From Clostridia bacterium (lineage in GTDB: Bacteria; Bacillota; Clostridia; Oscillospirales; Acutalibacteraceae): a DNA stretch of 64,000 nt. Location of the stretch: NCBI GenBank assembly GCA_017550625.1, contig JAFZOL010000034.1:54793-118792 (forward strand), given 5' to 3'. The translations under genes were made by a program, and so were the position numbers. Shown here one piece after another: positions 31,452 through 38,622 of this stretch; the first letter of the stretch is position 1; each line of letters begins with the position of its first letter. A model generated the notes under the pieces. The model saw nothing but the letters and a program-made list of their open reading frames with translations, searched no databases and was not told the origin of the DNA.

Positions 31452-32624
31452 TTGACGCTGCTTCTTTGTATCATCTATCTCGGATTCATCAGCCTCGGGC
31501 TGCCGGATTCCCTGTTCGGCGCGGCGTGGCCGACGCTGCAGGGACAGCTCGGTGTCCCGCTTTCTTGGGCGGGCGCCGTTACCATGACGATCTCCGGCGG
31601 CACGATCCTCGCGGCGCTGTGCTCCGACCGCCTGACCTATCGGTTCGGCGCGGGCAAGGTCACGGCGTTCAGCGTGCTGCTCACGGCGTCGGCGCTCGTG
31701 GGCTTTTCGCATGCGACGCGCTTCTGGATGCTGCTTGTGTTCGCCGTACCGCTCGGCCTCGGCGCGGGCGCGGTGGACGCCGCCCTCAACAATTTCGTGG
31801 CCCTGCACTATTCCTCGCGCCACATGAGCTGGCTGCACTGCTTCTGGGGGCTCGGGGCGAGCATCAGCCCGTATATTATGGGCTTCTGGCTTGCGCGGGA
31901 TTTGAGGTGGGACCGCGGCTATCTCACCGTTGCGATTATTCAGGCGGCGCTGACCGTCCTGCTGTTTTTGAGCCTGCCGCTTTGGAAGAAAGCCAACGCC
32001 GCGGCGAAGCCCGAAGAAGCGCGCACCGAACCGAAGCCCCTCAAAGAGATCTTCCGGCTCCGGGGTATCTTTTACGTTCTGTTCTCGTTCCTTGCCTACT
32101 GCACGGTGGAGGTCACCGCCTTCGCCTGGACGAGCACCTATCTCGTGAACGTCAAGGGCTCTTCGCCCGAAGACGCGGCGCGCTTCGCCTCGTTTTTCTA
32201 TCTCGGCATGACGCTGAGCCGCTTTCTCACCGGCTTTTTCGCCGACAAAGTGGGCGACCGCCGCATGACGAAGCTCGGCTATACGGTCGTGTTTGCGGGG
32301 CTCGCGCTCACGCTCGTGCCCGTACATTCCGCCCTGCCTACGCTCGCGGGGCTGCTGATCGCGGGCTTCGGCTGCGGGCCGATCTATCCCGCCGTGATCC
32401 ACGCCACACCCGACGTGTTCGGGCGCGAGAACTCGCAGGCGGTGGTCGGCGTGCAGATGGCGTTCGCCTACACGGGCTCCACGTTCATGCCGCCGCTGTT
32501 CGGCCTGCTCGCGCAGGGTGTGAGCATCAGCCTGTTCCCGTATTACATGCTGCTGTTCGCCGTGCTCGGCTTCACGCTCACGATGCTCTTATACCGCGCC
32601 CGTCCCGAAAACGGACGCGCGTAA
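31452..32624 (+). CDS. MFS transporter
   Basis: A 390-residue, 12-helix major facilitator starting at TTG 31452 after GCGGGGAGGAA. It resembles the FucP/YfkF-like sugar or drug facilitators (FISLGLPDSLFGAAWP in helix 1, ALNNFVALHYSSRHMSWLHCFWGLGASISPYIMG in helices 4-5). The substrate is not predictable. It lies 28 bases after thrC with no terminator visible, so read-through from the threonine operon is possible; threonine export would fit but is speculation. Confidence 0.85.
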   Translation: MTLLLCIIYLGFISLGLPDSLFGAAWPTLQGQLGVPLSWAGAVTMTISGGTILAALCSDRLTYRFGAGKVTAFSVLLTASALVGFSHATRFWMLLVFAVPLGLGAGAVDAALNNFVALHYSSRHMSWLHCFWGLGASISPYIMGFWLARDLRWDRGYLTVAIIQAALTVLLFLSLPLWKKANAAAKPEEARTEPKPLKEIFRLRGIFYVLFSFLAYCTVEVTAFAWTSTYLVNVKGSSPEDAARFASFFYLGMTLSRFLTGFFADKVGDRRMTKLGYTVVFAGLALTLVPVHSALPTLAGLLIAGFGCGPIYPAVIHATPDVFGRENSQAVVGVQMAFAYTGSTFMPPLFGLLAQGVSISLFPYYMLLFAVLGFTLTMLLYRARPENGRA

Positions 32625-32662
32625 ACGAATCATAAAAAGACTGAAAAAGGGGAGGGGATCGC

Positions 32663-33511
32663 ATGGATCTGCAACAGGCCGAACGCTGGCAGCTCGCTGA
32701 GAGGAGTCTGGGCAAAAAATACCGCAAAGAGATCTGGAACCCCTTCATCGAGGCGGTCAAGCGGTATGAACTCATAGAGCCCGGCGACAAGATCGCGGTT
32801 TGCGTGTCGGGCGGCAAGGATTCGATGATGCTCGCCGTTCTCATGCGCATGCTCCGGCGCTTCACCGAGGTGCCGTTCGAGGTCGTGAACCTCGTGATGG
32901 ACCCCGGCTACACACCCGAAAACCGCAAAAAGCTCGAAGAAAACGCCGCGCTTCTGCAGGTGCCGATCACGGTGTTCGAGACCGATATCTTCCGCGTCGC
33001 GAATAAGACCGAAAAATCGCCCTGCTATCTCTGCGCCAGAATGCGCCGCGGTCACCTTTACGCCAAGGCAAAAGAGCTCGGCTGCAACAAGATCGCGCTC
33101 GGTCACCATTTTTCGGACGTGATCGAGACCACCGTGATGGCGATGTTCTACAGCTCGCAGCTGCAGGGCATGATGCCCAAGGTCAAAAGCCTCAATTTCG
33201 AGGGGATGGAGCTCATCCGCCCCCTATACTGCGTCAACGAAAAGGATATCGTGGCGTGGGCGCGGTATAACGGCCTGTCGTTTCTTCAGTGCGCCTGCCG
33301 GTTCACCGAGCAGTTCGGCGACGAAGCGCATCAGGGCGCGTCGAAACGGCAGGAGGTAAAGGAGCTCATCCGCACGCTCAAACAAAAGGACCCCGATATC
33401 GAAAAATCCATCTTCTCCGCGATCCACAACGTTTGCCTCGACACCTTCCCGGCCTATAAAACGAAAGGCGAACTCCACTCGTTTCTCGAACGTTACGACG
33501 AGACCGAATAA
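32663..33511 (+). CDS. TtcA-like tRNA thiolation PP-loop ATPase
   Basis: A 282-residue PP-loop ATPase of the TtcA/TilS group. The ATP site is VCVSGGKDSMM (about 47-57). A CxxC in SPCYLCARMRRG (about 119) and a later CAC (about 212) supply the cysteines that in TtcA hold an iron-sulfur cluster for 2-thiocytidine formation. The second motif is shorter than in E. coli TtcA, so assignment to the family, not to the exact reaction, is safe. ATG 32663 follows AAGGGGAGGGGA. Confidence 0.82.
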   Translation: MDLQQAERWQLAERSLGKKYRKEIWNPFIEAVKRYELIEPGDKIAVCVSGGKDSMMLAVLMRMLRRFTEVPFEVVNLVMDPGYTPENRKKLEENAALLQVPITVFETDIFRVANKTEKSPCYLCARMRRGHLYAKAKELGCNKIALGHHFSDVIETTVMAMFYSSQLQGMMPKVKSLNFEGMELIRPLYCVNEKDIVAWARYNGLSFLQCACRFTEQFGDEAHQGASKRQEVKELIRTLKQKDPDIEKSIFSAIHNVCLDTFPAYKTKGELHSFLERYDETE

Positions 33512-33537
33512 AAAAACCGCCTCGCGGCGGTTTTTTT
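33511..33537. terminator. Bidirectional terminator
   Basis: A GC stem (33515-33521 with 33526-33532) with the loop TCGC is flanked by A and T runs, between convergent genes. Confidence 0.88.
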
Positions 33538-34420
33538 ATTTGTTCTTAAGTTCTTCCCACTTTTCCTTGATCTCCTGGATCGTCTTCGACGCGCGTTCGG
33601 ACATCGTGTTGGACCGCTGGAAGATCTTCTTCGCGCGGCGGCGTTTTCCGGTTTTGACGTCGGAATCGAGCTCGGTGATATCTTTCTCCGCCGAGCGGAT
33701 CTGCCCCGCGATCTCGTTGCGCCACGACTCGAACTTCTCGCTGCTCGAGGCCACGTTATCGCGGAACTCATCATACCGCGCGAGCGCCTTGCCCTTGAAA
33801 TCCCCGGCGGCGTTCTTCACGAATGAGCCCGCCATCGCGACGCTACTGCGCAGGTTCTCGAGCTTTCGCATCACCTTCTGCACGTCGAGGGCGGCGAACA
33901 CGGTGAACGAAAAGTCGATCAGGAATACGCCGAGCACGATATAGGTGATGATCGGCCGCAGCCACTCCGGGATGAACGACAACAGGTAATAATAGAGGGG
34001 TGACACGAAATAGACGTAGGCGCAGGCGAAGATGCCCCAGAAGATCGTGTGTTTGAGGCAGATGCGCCCGTGCAGGTTCATGAACTCGTTCGAATAGTCC
34101 CACCAGCGGGCGTTGAACAGCTTTTCCATCGCCACCGAGGTCACGTATTCCACGATGTCGGCGGCGATCATGCCGACCAGCAGCACTGCCCAGAAGGGGA
34201 GCTTCGGCCGCACGAGCAGCAGCTCGAACACAAGGCCGCCCGCGCCGTAGATCGGGCACACGGGCCCGTAGTTGAAGCCGGAGTTGATGAACTTGAAATC
34301 CCAGATCTTACGCTTTTCGGTGCAGGTCTCGCCGATGGAACGGTACATCGATTCCACGGCCCAGCCGATCATCGAAAACACGAAATACATCAGCACGTAG
34401 CCGAGAATGGTCTCATACAT
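33536..34420 (-). CDS. CmpB-type putative ABC transporter permease (PF06541-like)
   Basis: A 294-residue membrane protein. The N-terminal ~185 residues hold about five to six helices with the typical start YVLMYFVFSMIGWAVESMYRS and NSGFNYGPVCPIYGAGGLVFELLL. The C-terminal ~110 residues form a charged coiled coil (KFESWRNEIAGQIRSAEKDIT). Proteins of this family are annotated as ABC permeases but function alone here, with no ATPase nearby. ATG 34420 follows GGGAGGGAA and overlaps the HD-domain gene end by eight bases. Confidence 0.82.
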   Translation of the reverse strand: MYETILGYVLMYFVFSMIGWAVESMYRSIGETCTEKRKIWDFKFINSGFNYGPVCPIYGAGGLVFELLLVRPKLPFWAVLLVGMIAADIVEYVTSVAMEKLFNARWWDYSNEFMNLHGRICLKHTIFWGIFACAYVYFVSPLYYYLLSFIPEWLRPIITYIVLGVFLIDFSFTVFAALDVQKVMRKLENLRSSVAMAGSFVKNAAGDFKGKALARYDEFRDNVASSSEKFESWRNEIAGQIRSAEKDITELDSDVKTGKRRRAKKIFQRSNTMSERASKTIQEIKEKWEELKNK

Positions 34421-34964
34421 GATCGTTCCCTCCCGAAAGCGTTTTGAGCCGCTCTTCAAATCGGCGGCGCGCGCCCTTGCGGTCCGCGATCAGCAGCTCT
34501 TTGGTCGCGCAGTATTTGTCGCACATCGTCACGACCCAGCCCTCGCGGTATTTCGGCGGCACCACCGTAAGCGGGAACATGTGCCGCAGGATGATGTTCT
34601 CTTCCTTCGGCGTTATATCGGGGTTCAGTACCCTTGCGTTTTCGAGCGCGAAACGCGGATGCTTATATCCGTGCGGACGGTGCCACATCGCGGGATCGTG
34701 CCAGTCGTAATAAAACAGGTCGTGCAATATCGCGGCGCGTACGGTGGCGCGCACGTCGAGCCCCGCCTTTTTCGCCCAGCAATAGGCGGTATAGGTCACG
34801 CTCGTAATATGGTCGAGCCGGTTGATGGTGGAATGCTGCGGATACTGCTTGAGGCTCTGCACCTCTTCGGAATCGTAAAGATCCGCGATCAGATCGAAGA
34901 ATTCCTTGTCCTTTTCCCTGTCAAGACAATAGGATCTGACGTAGTTATCGTAAATGCGTCCCAT
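34413..34964 (-). CDS. HD-domain hydrolase
   Basis: A 183-residue protein with HD-superfamily metal motifs: LDHITSV with the first His, AAILHDLFYYDW with the HD pair (about 77-78) and MCDKYC with the late Asp. Such proteins hydrolyse nucleotides or phosphates; substrate unknown. ATG 34964 is preferred because AGAGGA precedes it; the open frame extends to 35006. Coupled to the CmpB-like gene downstream. Confidence 0.82.
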   Translation of the reverse strand: MGRIYDNYVRSYCLDREKDKEFFDLIADLYDSEEVQSLKQYPQHSTINRLDHITSVTYTAYCWAKKAGLDVRATVRAAILHDLFYYDWHDPAMWHRPHGYKHPRFALENARVLNPDITPKEENIILRHMFPLTVVPPKYREGWVVTMCDKYCATKELLIADRKGARRRFEERLKTLSGGNDHV

Positions 34965-35088
34965 GGTTCCTCTTCTCCCACGCGCCATGTGCGCGTTCTT
35001 TTTCATTAAACATTAATATAACATAAACCGAACCGGATTGCAAGCGGAATCTCCGAAAACCGTCTTTCCTCCGTCGTTTTTCAAGAAA

Positions 35089-35115
35089 TTAGCACTAACG
35101 CATTAAGAGTGCTAA
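35089..35115 (+). promoter_or_regulatory. CIRCE element (HrcA operator)
   Basis: TTAGCACTA-N9-GAGTGCTAA matches the CIRCE consensus TTAGCACTC-N9-GAGTGCTAA with one mismatch. It lies 106 bases upstream of the Hsp20 gene, so HrcA repression and heat induction are expected. A TATAAT at 35192-35197 may be a further -10. Confidence 0.9.
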
Positions 35116-35220
35116 AGTTTACAGAAAGGACACATAAAGAACACACGAATGTAACATAAATCGTGTATAAAGAAAGCGTCAGAGGAAATACTATAATTAC
35201 TCAGAACGGAGGTTTTCAAC

Positions 35221-35661
35221 ATGTTCGATATGATTCCCTTTATGACCTGCAGACCCGCGCGGCGCGATCCCTTCCGTGAGATGGAAGCGCTCGAGCGCAG
35301 CTTCTTCGGCCCCTGGTTCAGCGGCGAAGCCGCCGTGCCGTTCAGGACCGATATCCGCGAGAAGGACGACGCCTTCATCCTTGAGGCGGAGCTTCCCGGC
35401 TTTAAGAAAGAAGAGATCGACGTTTCTCTCGAGGGCGAGACCCTCACCATCAAGGCGGAGCACACCGCCGAGCAGGAGGAGAAGAAGGAAGATTCCTATA
35501 TCCGCCGCGAACGCTCCTACGGCTCCTACGTCAGACGCTTCGACGTCACCGGCGTCGACACCGACGCTCTGCGCGCCAAGTTCGAGGACGGCGTCCTGCA
35601 GCTCACGCTGCCGAAATCCGTCCCCGTAAAACCCGAACCCAGGAAACTGAGCATTGAATAA
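35221..35661 (+). CDS. hsp20: Hsp20/alpha-crystallin small heat-shock protein
   Basis: A 146-residue ATP-independent chaperone. The alpha-crystallin domain (about 38-140) holds the typical ADIRE-like TDIREKDDAFILEAELPGFKKEEI and GVLQLTLPK; a short N-terminal arm (FREMEALERSFFGPWF) precedes it. ATG 35221 follows AACGGAGG. The CIRCE element upstream ties it to the HrcA regulon. Confidence 0.93.
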   Translation: MFDMIPFMTCRPARRDPFREMEALERSFFGPWFSGEAAVPFRTDIREKDDAFILEAELPGFKKEEIDVSLEGETLTIKAEHTAEQEEKKEDSYIRRERSYGSYVRRFDVTGVDTDALRAKFEDGVLQLTLPKSVPVKPEPRKLSIE

Positions 35662-35767
35662 ACTTTTTAGACTGTTTTAAGGTTCGTGTGTTTTCATATA
35701 AGCGTTGAAGCAAGCGTTCGCAGTGTCGAGTGACAGAAAGCGCTGTGGGCGTGACCAAACGATAAGA

Positions 35768-35798
35768 CCCCGTACGGGACGATTCTCCGTACGGGGTT
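35768..35798. terminator. Terminator between hsp20 and DUF1284 genes
   Basis: An 11 bp stem (35768-35778 with 35788-35798) is followed by a T-rich run on the plus strand. Confidence 0.8.
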
Positions 35799-35804
35799 CT
35801 TCTT

Positions 35805-36188
35805 TTATTCACGGAGTTCCGCGGCGAGGGGCACGCAGAGCGTCTGCCATTCGCAGCCTTCGCAGATCTCAGAAAAGCGGCCGGGACGGAACACAAGCGC
35901 GTTTTGCAGCGCTTTCGACGCGTCGAACGTCAGCCTGCCGCCGGGTCGGAGCTTCAAGAGCTCCAGCGCTTTGCGGTCGAATCTTAACACCTTTTCCTGT
36001 GCGTCGCACAGGTCTCCGTTCCGGTGCGGGCAGGAGAAACATATCTCGTCGCAGCCCGAAACGAGCCTGATCTCTTCGCCTGCGTTCAGGCGGGAGAGTA
36101 CATGATCCATATTGCGGCAAAACGCCTCGTTGTAGCCGTGCCCGCGGTAAAAACGCAGGCAGAACAGGTGATGGGGCCGCAGGTCCAT
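35805..36188 (-). CDS. DUF1284 domain protein
   Basis: A 127-residue protein of the DUF1284 family: LRPHHLFCLRFYRGHGYNEAFC start, then CDEICFSCPHRNGDLC with a cluster of Cys that could hold a metal or Fe-S centre, and a C-terminal CEGCEWQTLC. Function unknown. It overlaps the preceding VanY-like gene by one base (TGATG). Confidence 0.85.
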   Translation of the reverse strand: MDLRPHHLFCLRFYRGHGYNEAFCRNMDHVLSRLNAGEEIRLVSGCDEICFSCPHRNGDLCDAQEKVLRFDRKALELLKLRPGGRLTFDASKALQNALVFRPGRFSEICEGCEWQTLCVPLAAELRE

Positions 36189-37036
36189 CAGTGGACCTTC
36201 CCCACGTATTCCTCAAGCGTCACGCCGATCTCCTGAATGTCTTTCGCATAGTCAACGCCCACGTAACGCCAGTGCCAGGGGCAGGCGTTGAAATGCGTGA
36301 TCCGCTCGCCCTGTTTCGTATAGCGCTCAATGAAGCCGTAGTTTGCGGCGTGTTTCACGAGCCACTTATAAGCCTCGCTGTCGGCGAAATCCTGCTCGAG
36401 CCAGCCGATATCCACCGAAAGCCCGTAGTTCGCCTCGCTGCACATTGACGGCAGCACGGTGAACGCCGCCTTCGCCGCGGCCTGCTCCTCGGTATAGCCC
36501 TCGCGCATCAGGCTTGCCACTTCTTTTTCGAACAGGCGGGTCTGTCTGTCCGGCGCCACGTAGCCCGCGGCTGCGGTCAGGGTGATGCCGTCGGCCTTCG
36601 CGGCCTCGGCCATTTTGAGATACGCCTCGGTCACGCGCTGGTCGAGATAGATCGACTCTGTCTCCGAGATCTTCGAAAGCACGGGCTCGTAGGTGTCGTT
36701 CATCTGATAGAACTTGTTGATCAGCACAAGGCTCCAGTTTTCGTCGGTGGGCATATTGATGATCTCCGGCACGGGCAGCTCGGTGTCGTCCGAGATCACA
36801 TAGGTCGTCTCTTCTGTGGGCTCTTCCGTTGGCTCGTCCTCGGGTTCATCCTCGGACGAGGGCTCTGTCACGTCGAACGTCGCGGGCTCCGTTTTGCTCT
36901 CGGAAGGCGTCGGCGCGTTTGTCTGCGCCTCGAGCAGACGCACCTCCTCGCGGTTTTTCGATATGATAAAGGAAACGCCGAACGCGGCCAGCGCGAGCAG
37001 AAGCACGAGCGCCGCGGCGATGATCCGTTTGGACAT
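36188..37036 (-). CDS. VanY-like M15B D,D-carboxypeptidase with altered zinc site
   Basis: A 282-residue membrane-anchored protein: N-terminal helix (about 5-25), an acidic Pro/Glu/Thr linker (about 38-85) and an M15B peptidase domain. Family members trim the terminal D-Ala of cell-wall peptides with a zinc held by His-Asp-His. The C-terminal motif is kept (ACPWHWRYVG), but the first motif, normally SxHxxGxAxD, reads SEANYGLSVD, with Ala in place of His. The coding DNA (GAG GCG AAC) leaves no doubt. The protein may be inactive or bind cell wall only. Confidence 0.82.
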   Translation of the reverse strand: MSKRIIAAALVLLLALAAFGVSFIISKNREEVRLLEAQTNAPTPSESKTEPATFDVTEPSSEDEPEDEPTEEPTEETTYVISDDTELPVPEIINMPTDENWSLVLINKFYQMNDTYEPVLSKISETESIYLDQRVTEAYLKMAEAAKADGITLTAAAGYVAPDRQTRLFEKEVASLMREGYTEEQAAAKAAFTVLPSMCSEANYGLSVDIGWLEQDFADSEAYKWLVKHAANYGFIERYTKQGERITHFNACPWHWRYVGVDYAKDIQEIGVTLEEYVGKVH

Positions 37037-37068
37037 CTGATTTCCCTCCTGTTTCTTTATGGACTTTT

Positions 37069-37097
37069 ATCATAGTATATTTTGAGAAAAAAGTCAA
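37069..37097 (-). promoter_or_regulatory. Sigma-A promoter of VanY-like/DUF1284 operon
   Basis: On the minus strand, TTGACT (37092-37097) and TATGAT (37069-37074) are 17 bases apart. Confidence 0.7.
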
Positions 37098-37125
37098 GAG
37101 GAAGCCGTCGGCAGGCCCCTTCGCG

Positions 37126-37154
37126 GCATATTCCGCACTTTTCGGGCATATCTT
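37126..37154 (+). promoter_or_regulatory. Putative mother-cell sigma-E promoter
   Basis: GCATATT (37126-37132) and CATATCTT (37147-37154) are 14 bases apart, close to the sigma-E pattern KMATATT-N14-CATACAHT. In Bacillus spoIVF genes are sigma-E dependent. Confidence 0.5.
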
Positions 37155-37180
37155 AAAGGGACAGGATGGGAGGGATCGAA

Positions 37181-37975
37181 TTGCGTGAACGGAAAACCGG
37201 AAAGACCCCGAAGCGCGACGAATTCACGCGGCTGACCTTTCTGCAGGCGGGGCTTTGCGTGCTGATATCGGCGGCGCTGCTTGCCTCCATGTATCTGAAG
37301 CCCGATCTGTTTTCAAAGTTCAAAAGCGATTTCGCCGCCCTGAACGAAAACGATTACGGGCAGGACCCCGTGCGGTTTTTCGATATCGGCAGCAATTTCG
37401 AAAAGCGTGAAGACGCTTTAAGCGAGCCGTCCTCCGAAGAGACGACCGCAGCGGAGCCGCCCGCGGCCGAGGCGCAAAGCGCGGTCCCCGAGCCCGAAAC
37501 GGAGGCCCCCGAAAGCGCGTTCGTCCCATCGTCCGCCCTCACGCCGATGGTGCTGTCAGCGGATAGCGGTCCCGTTCTGCCGGTCTCCGGCCGCGTGACC
37601 TCCGGCTACGGAGCGCGGGTGCACCCGATCTCGGGGGACGACAGCTTTCACGGCGGCGTCGACATCGGCGCCGACGAGGGCGAGCCCGTGGTCGCGGTGC
37701 TCGACGGCACGGTTGCGGCGGCAGGCGCGGGCGAGATGAGCGGCAACTACGTGCGGCTCAGGCACGCTGACGGGCGAGAGACCTTTTACTGCCATCTGTC
37801 GCGCGTTGCCGTCGTTTCGGGCATACGCGTGCAGAAGGGCGACGTGATCGGCTATGTGGGGCACACCGGCATGGCAACGGGGCCCCACCTCCATTTTGAG
37901 CTGCGCGTCAACGGCGAGAAGACCGACCCCACGCCGCTTCTCAGCGAGGCATCGGATGCTGCTGCGCTTCGGTAG
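37181..37975 (+). CDS. SpoIVFA-like M23 (LytM) peptidase-domain membrane protein
   Basis: TTG 37181 is chosen because GGGAGGG lies six bases before it and the predicted sigma-E start is near 37161; the alternative ATG 37166 would sit almost at the transcript start. The product has ~264 residues with a membrane helix (about 22-40), a Glu/Pro/Ala-rich linker and a C-terminal LytM domain with FHGGVDIG and GPHLHFEL, so zinc ligands are retained. SpoIVFA identity rests on the overlap with the M50 protease gene. Confidence 0.75.
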   Translation: MRERKTGKTPKRDEFTRLTFLQAGLCVLISAALLASMYLKPDLFSKFKSDFAALNENDYGQDPVRFFDIGSNFEKREDALSEPSSEETTAAEPPAAEAQSAVPEPETEAPESAFVPSSALTPMVLSADSGPVLPVSGRVTSGYGARVHPISGDDSFHGGVDIGADEGEPVVAVLDGTVAAAGAGEMSGNYVRLRHADGRETFYCHLSRVAVVSGIRVQKGDVIGYVGHTGMATGPHLHFELRVNGEKTDPTPLLSEASDAAALR

Positions 37976-38555
37976 GCTGCGCCTCAGAATTACGTTTCTG
38001 TTTACCGCCTTCCTCACCCTCGCGCTCGCGTCCCCGTTCCCGACCGCAGCGGCGGCGTTCCTGCTCGGCGCGGCGGCGCACGAGACGGGGCACCTCGTCT
38101 GCCTGATGAAAGCCGGAAAAGGGGAGTATACCCTGCGGCTGACGCCCGGCGGCGCTGCGATCGCGGGCGCGGGAACCTCTTCGCTTCCGCTCAAACAGGC
38201 GCTCGTCGCGGTGCTGGCCGGCCCCGCCGTCAACCTCGCCCTGGCGGCGGGGCTTTTTGCCGTCGGCAAAGGGACTGGTCTGCCGCTCGAAGAAGCCGCG
38301 GCGGTCAACCTCGGCCTCGGGCTCGTGAACCTGATCCCGTTCTCGTTTTTCGACGGCGGACGGGCGCTCACGCTTCTGTCGGTCAAGGCGGGACGAACCG
38401 GCTTCCTGACGCACGGGCAGCCTGTGCTCGACGCGCTGCTCTGCGTGCTGCTCCTCGCCGCGGCGTTCAGCCTGACGCTCACGGGCGCGCCGTCGCCGTC
38501 GCTTTGGTGCCTTTCCGTTTACGTGACCGTTCATCGTTTCGCCCGGCGGAGGTAA
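37956..38555 (+). CDS. spoIVFB: SpoIVFB-like M50 intramembrane metalloprotease
   Basis: A 199-residue polytopic membrane protein with the site-2 protease motif HETGH (about 38-42) in the second hydrophobic segment and the third-ligand region NLIPFSFFDGGRAL (about 128-141). In Bacillus, SpoIVFB cleaves pro-sigma-K in the mother cell. The start overlaps the SpoIVFA-like gene by 20 bases, matching the known spoIVFA-spoIVFB order. Confidence 0.83.
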   Translation: MLLRFGRLRLRITFLFTAFLTLALASPFPTAAAAFLLGAAAHETGHLVCLMKAGKGEYTLRLTPGGAAIAGAGTSSLPLKQALVAVLAGPAVNLALAAGLFAVGKGTGLPLEEAAAVNLGLGLVNLIPFSFFDGGRALTLLSVKAGRTGFLTHGQPVLDALLCVLLLAAAFSLTLTGAPSPSLWCLSVYVTVHRFARRR

Positions 38556-38568
38556 GCTTCTTTTTATC

Positions 38569-38597
38569 TTGAAAACGGTAAAAATGTATGTTAAAAT
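38569..38597 (+). promoter_or_regulatory. Sigma-A promoter of radical SAM operon
   Basis: TTGAAA (38569-38574) and TAAAAT (38592-38597) are 17 bases apart. Confidence 0.7.
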
Positions 38598-38622
38598 AAA
38601 AGATAAAGGAAGTGTACCCCTT

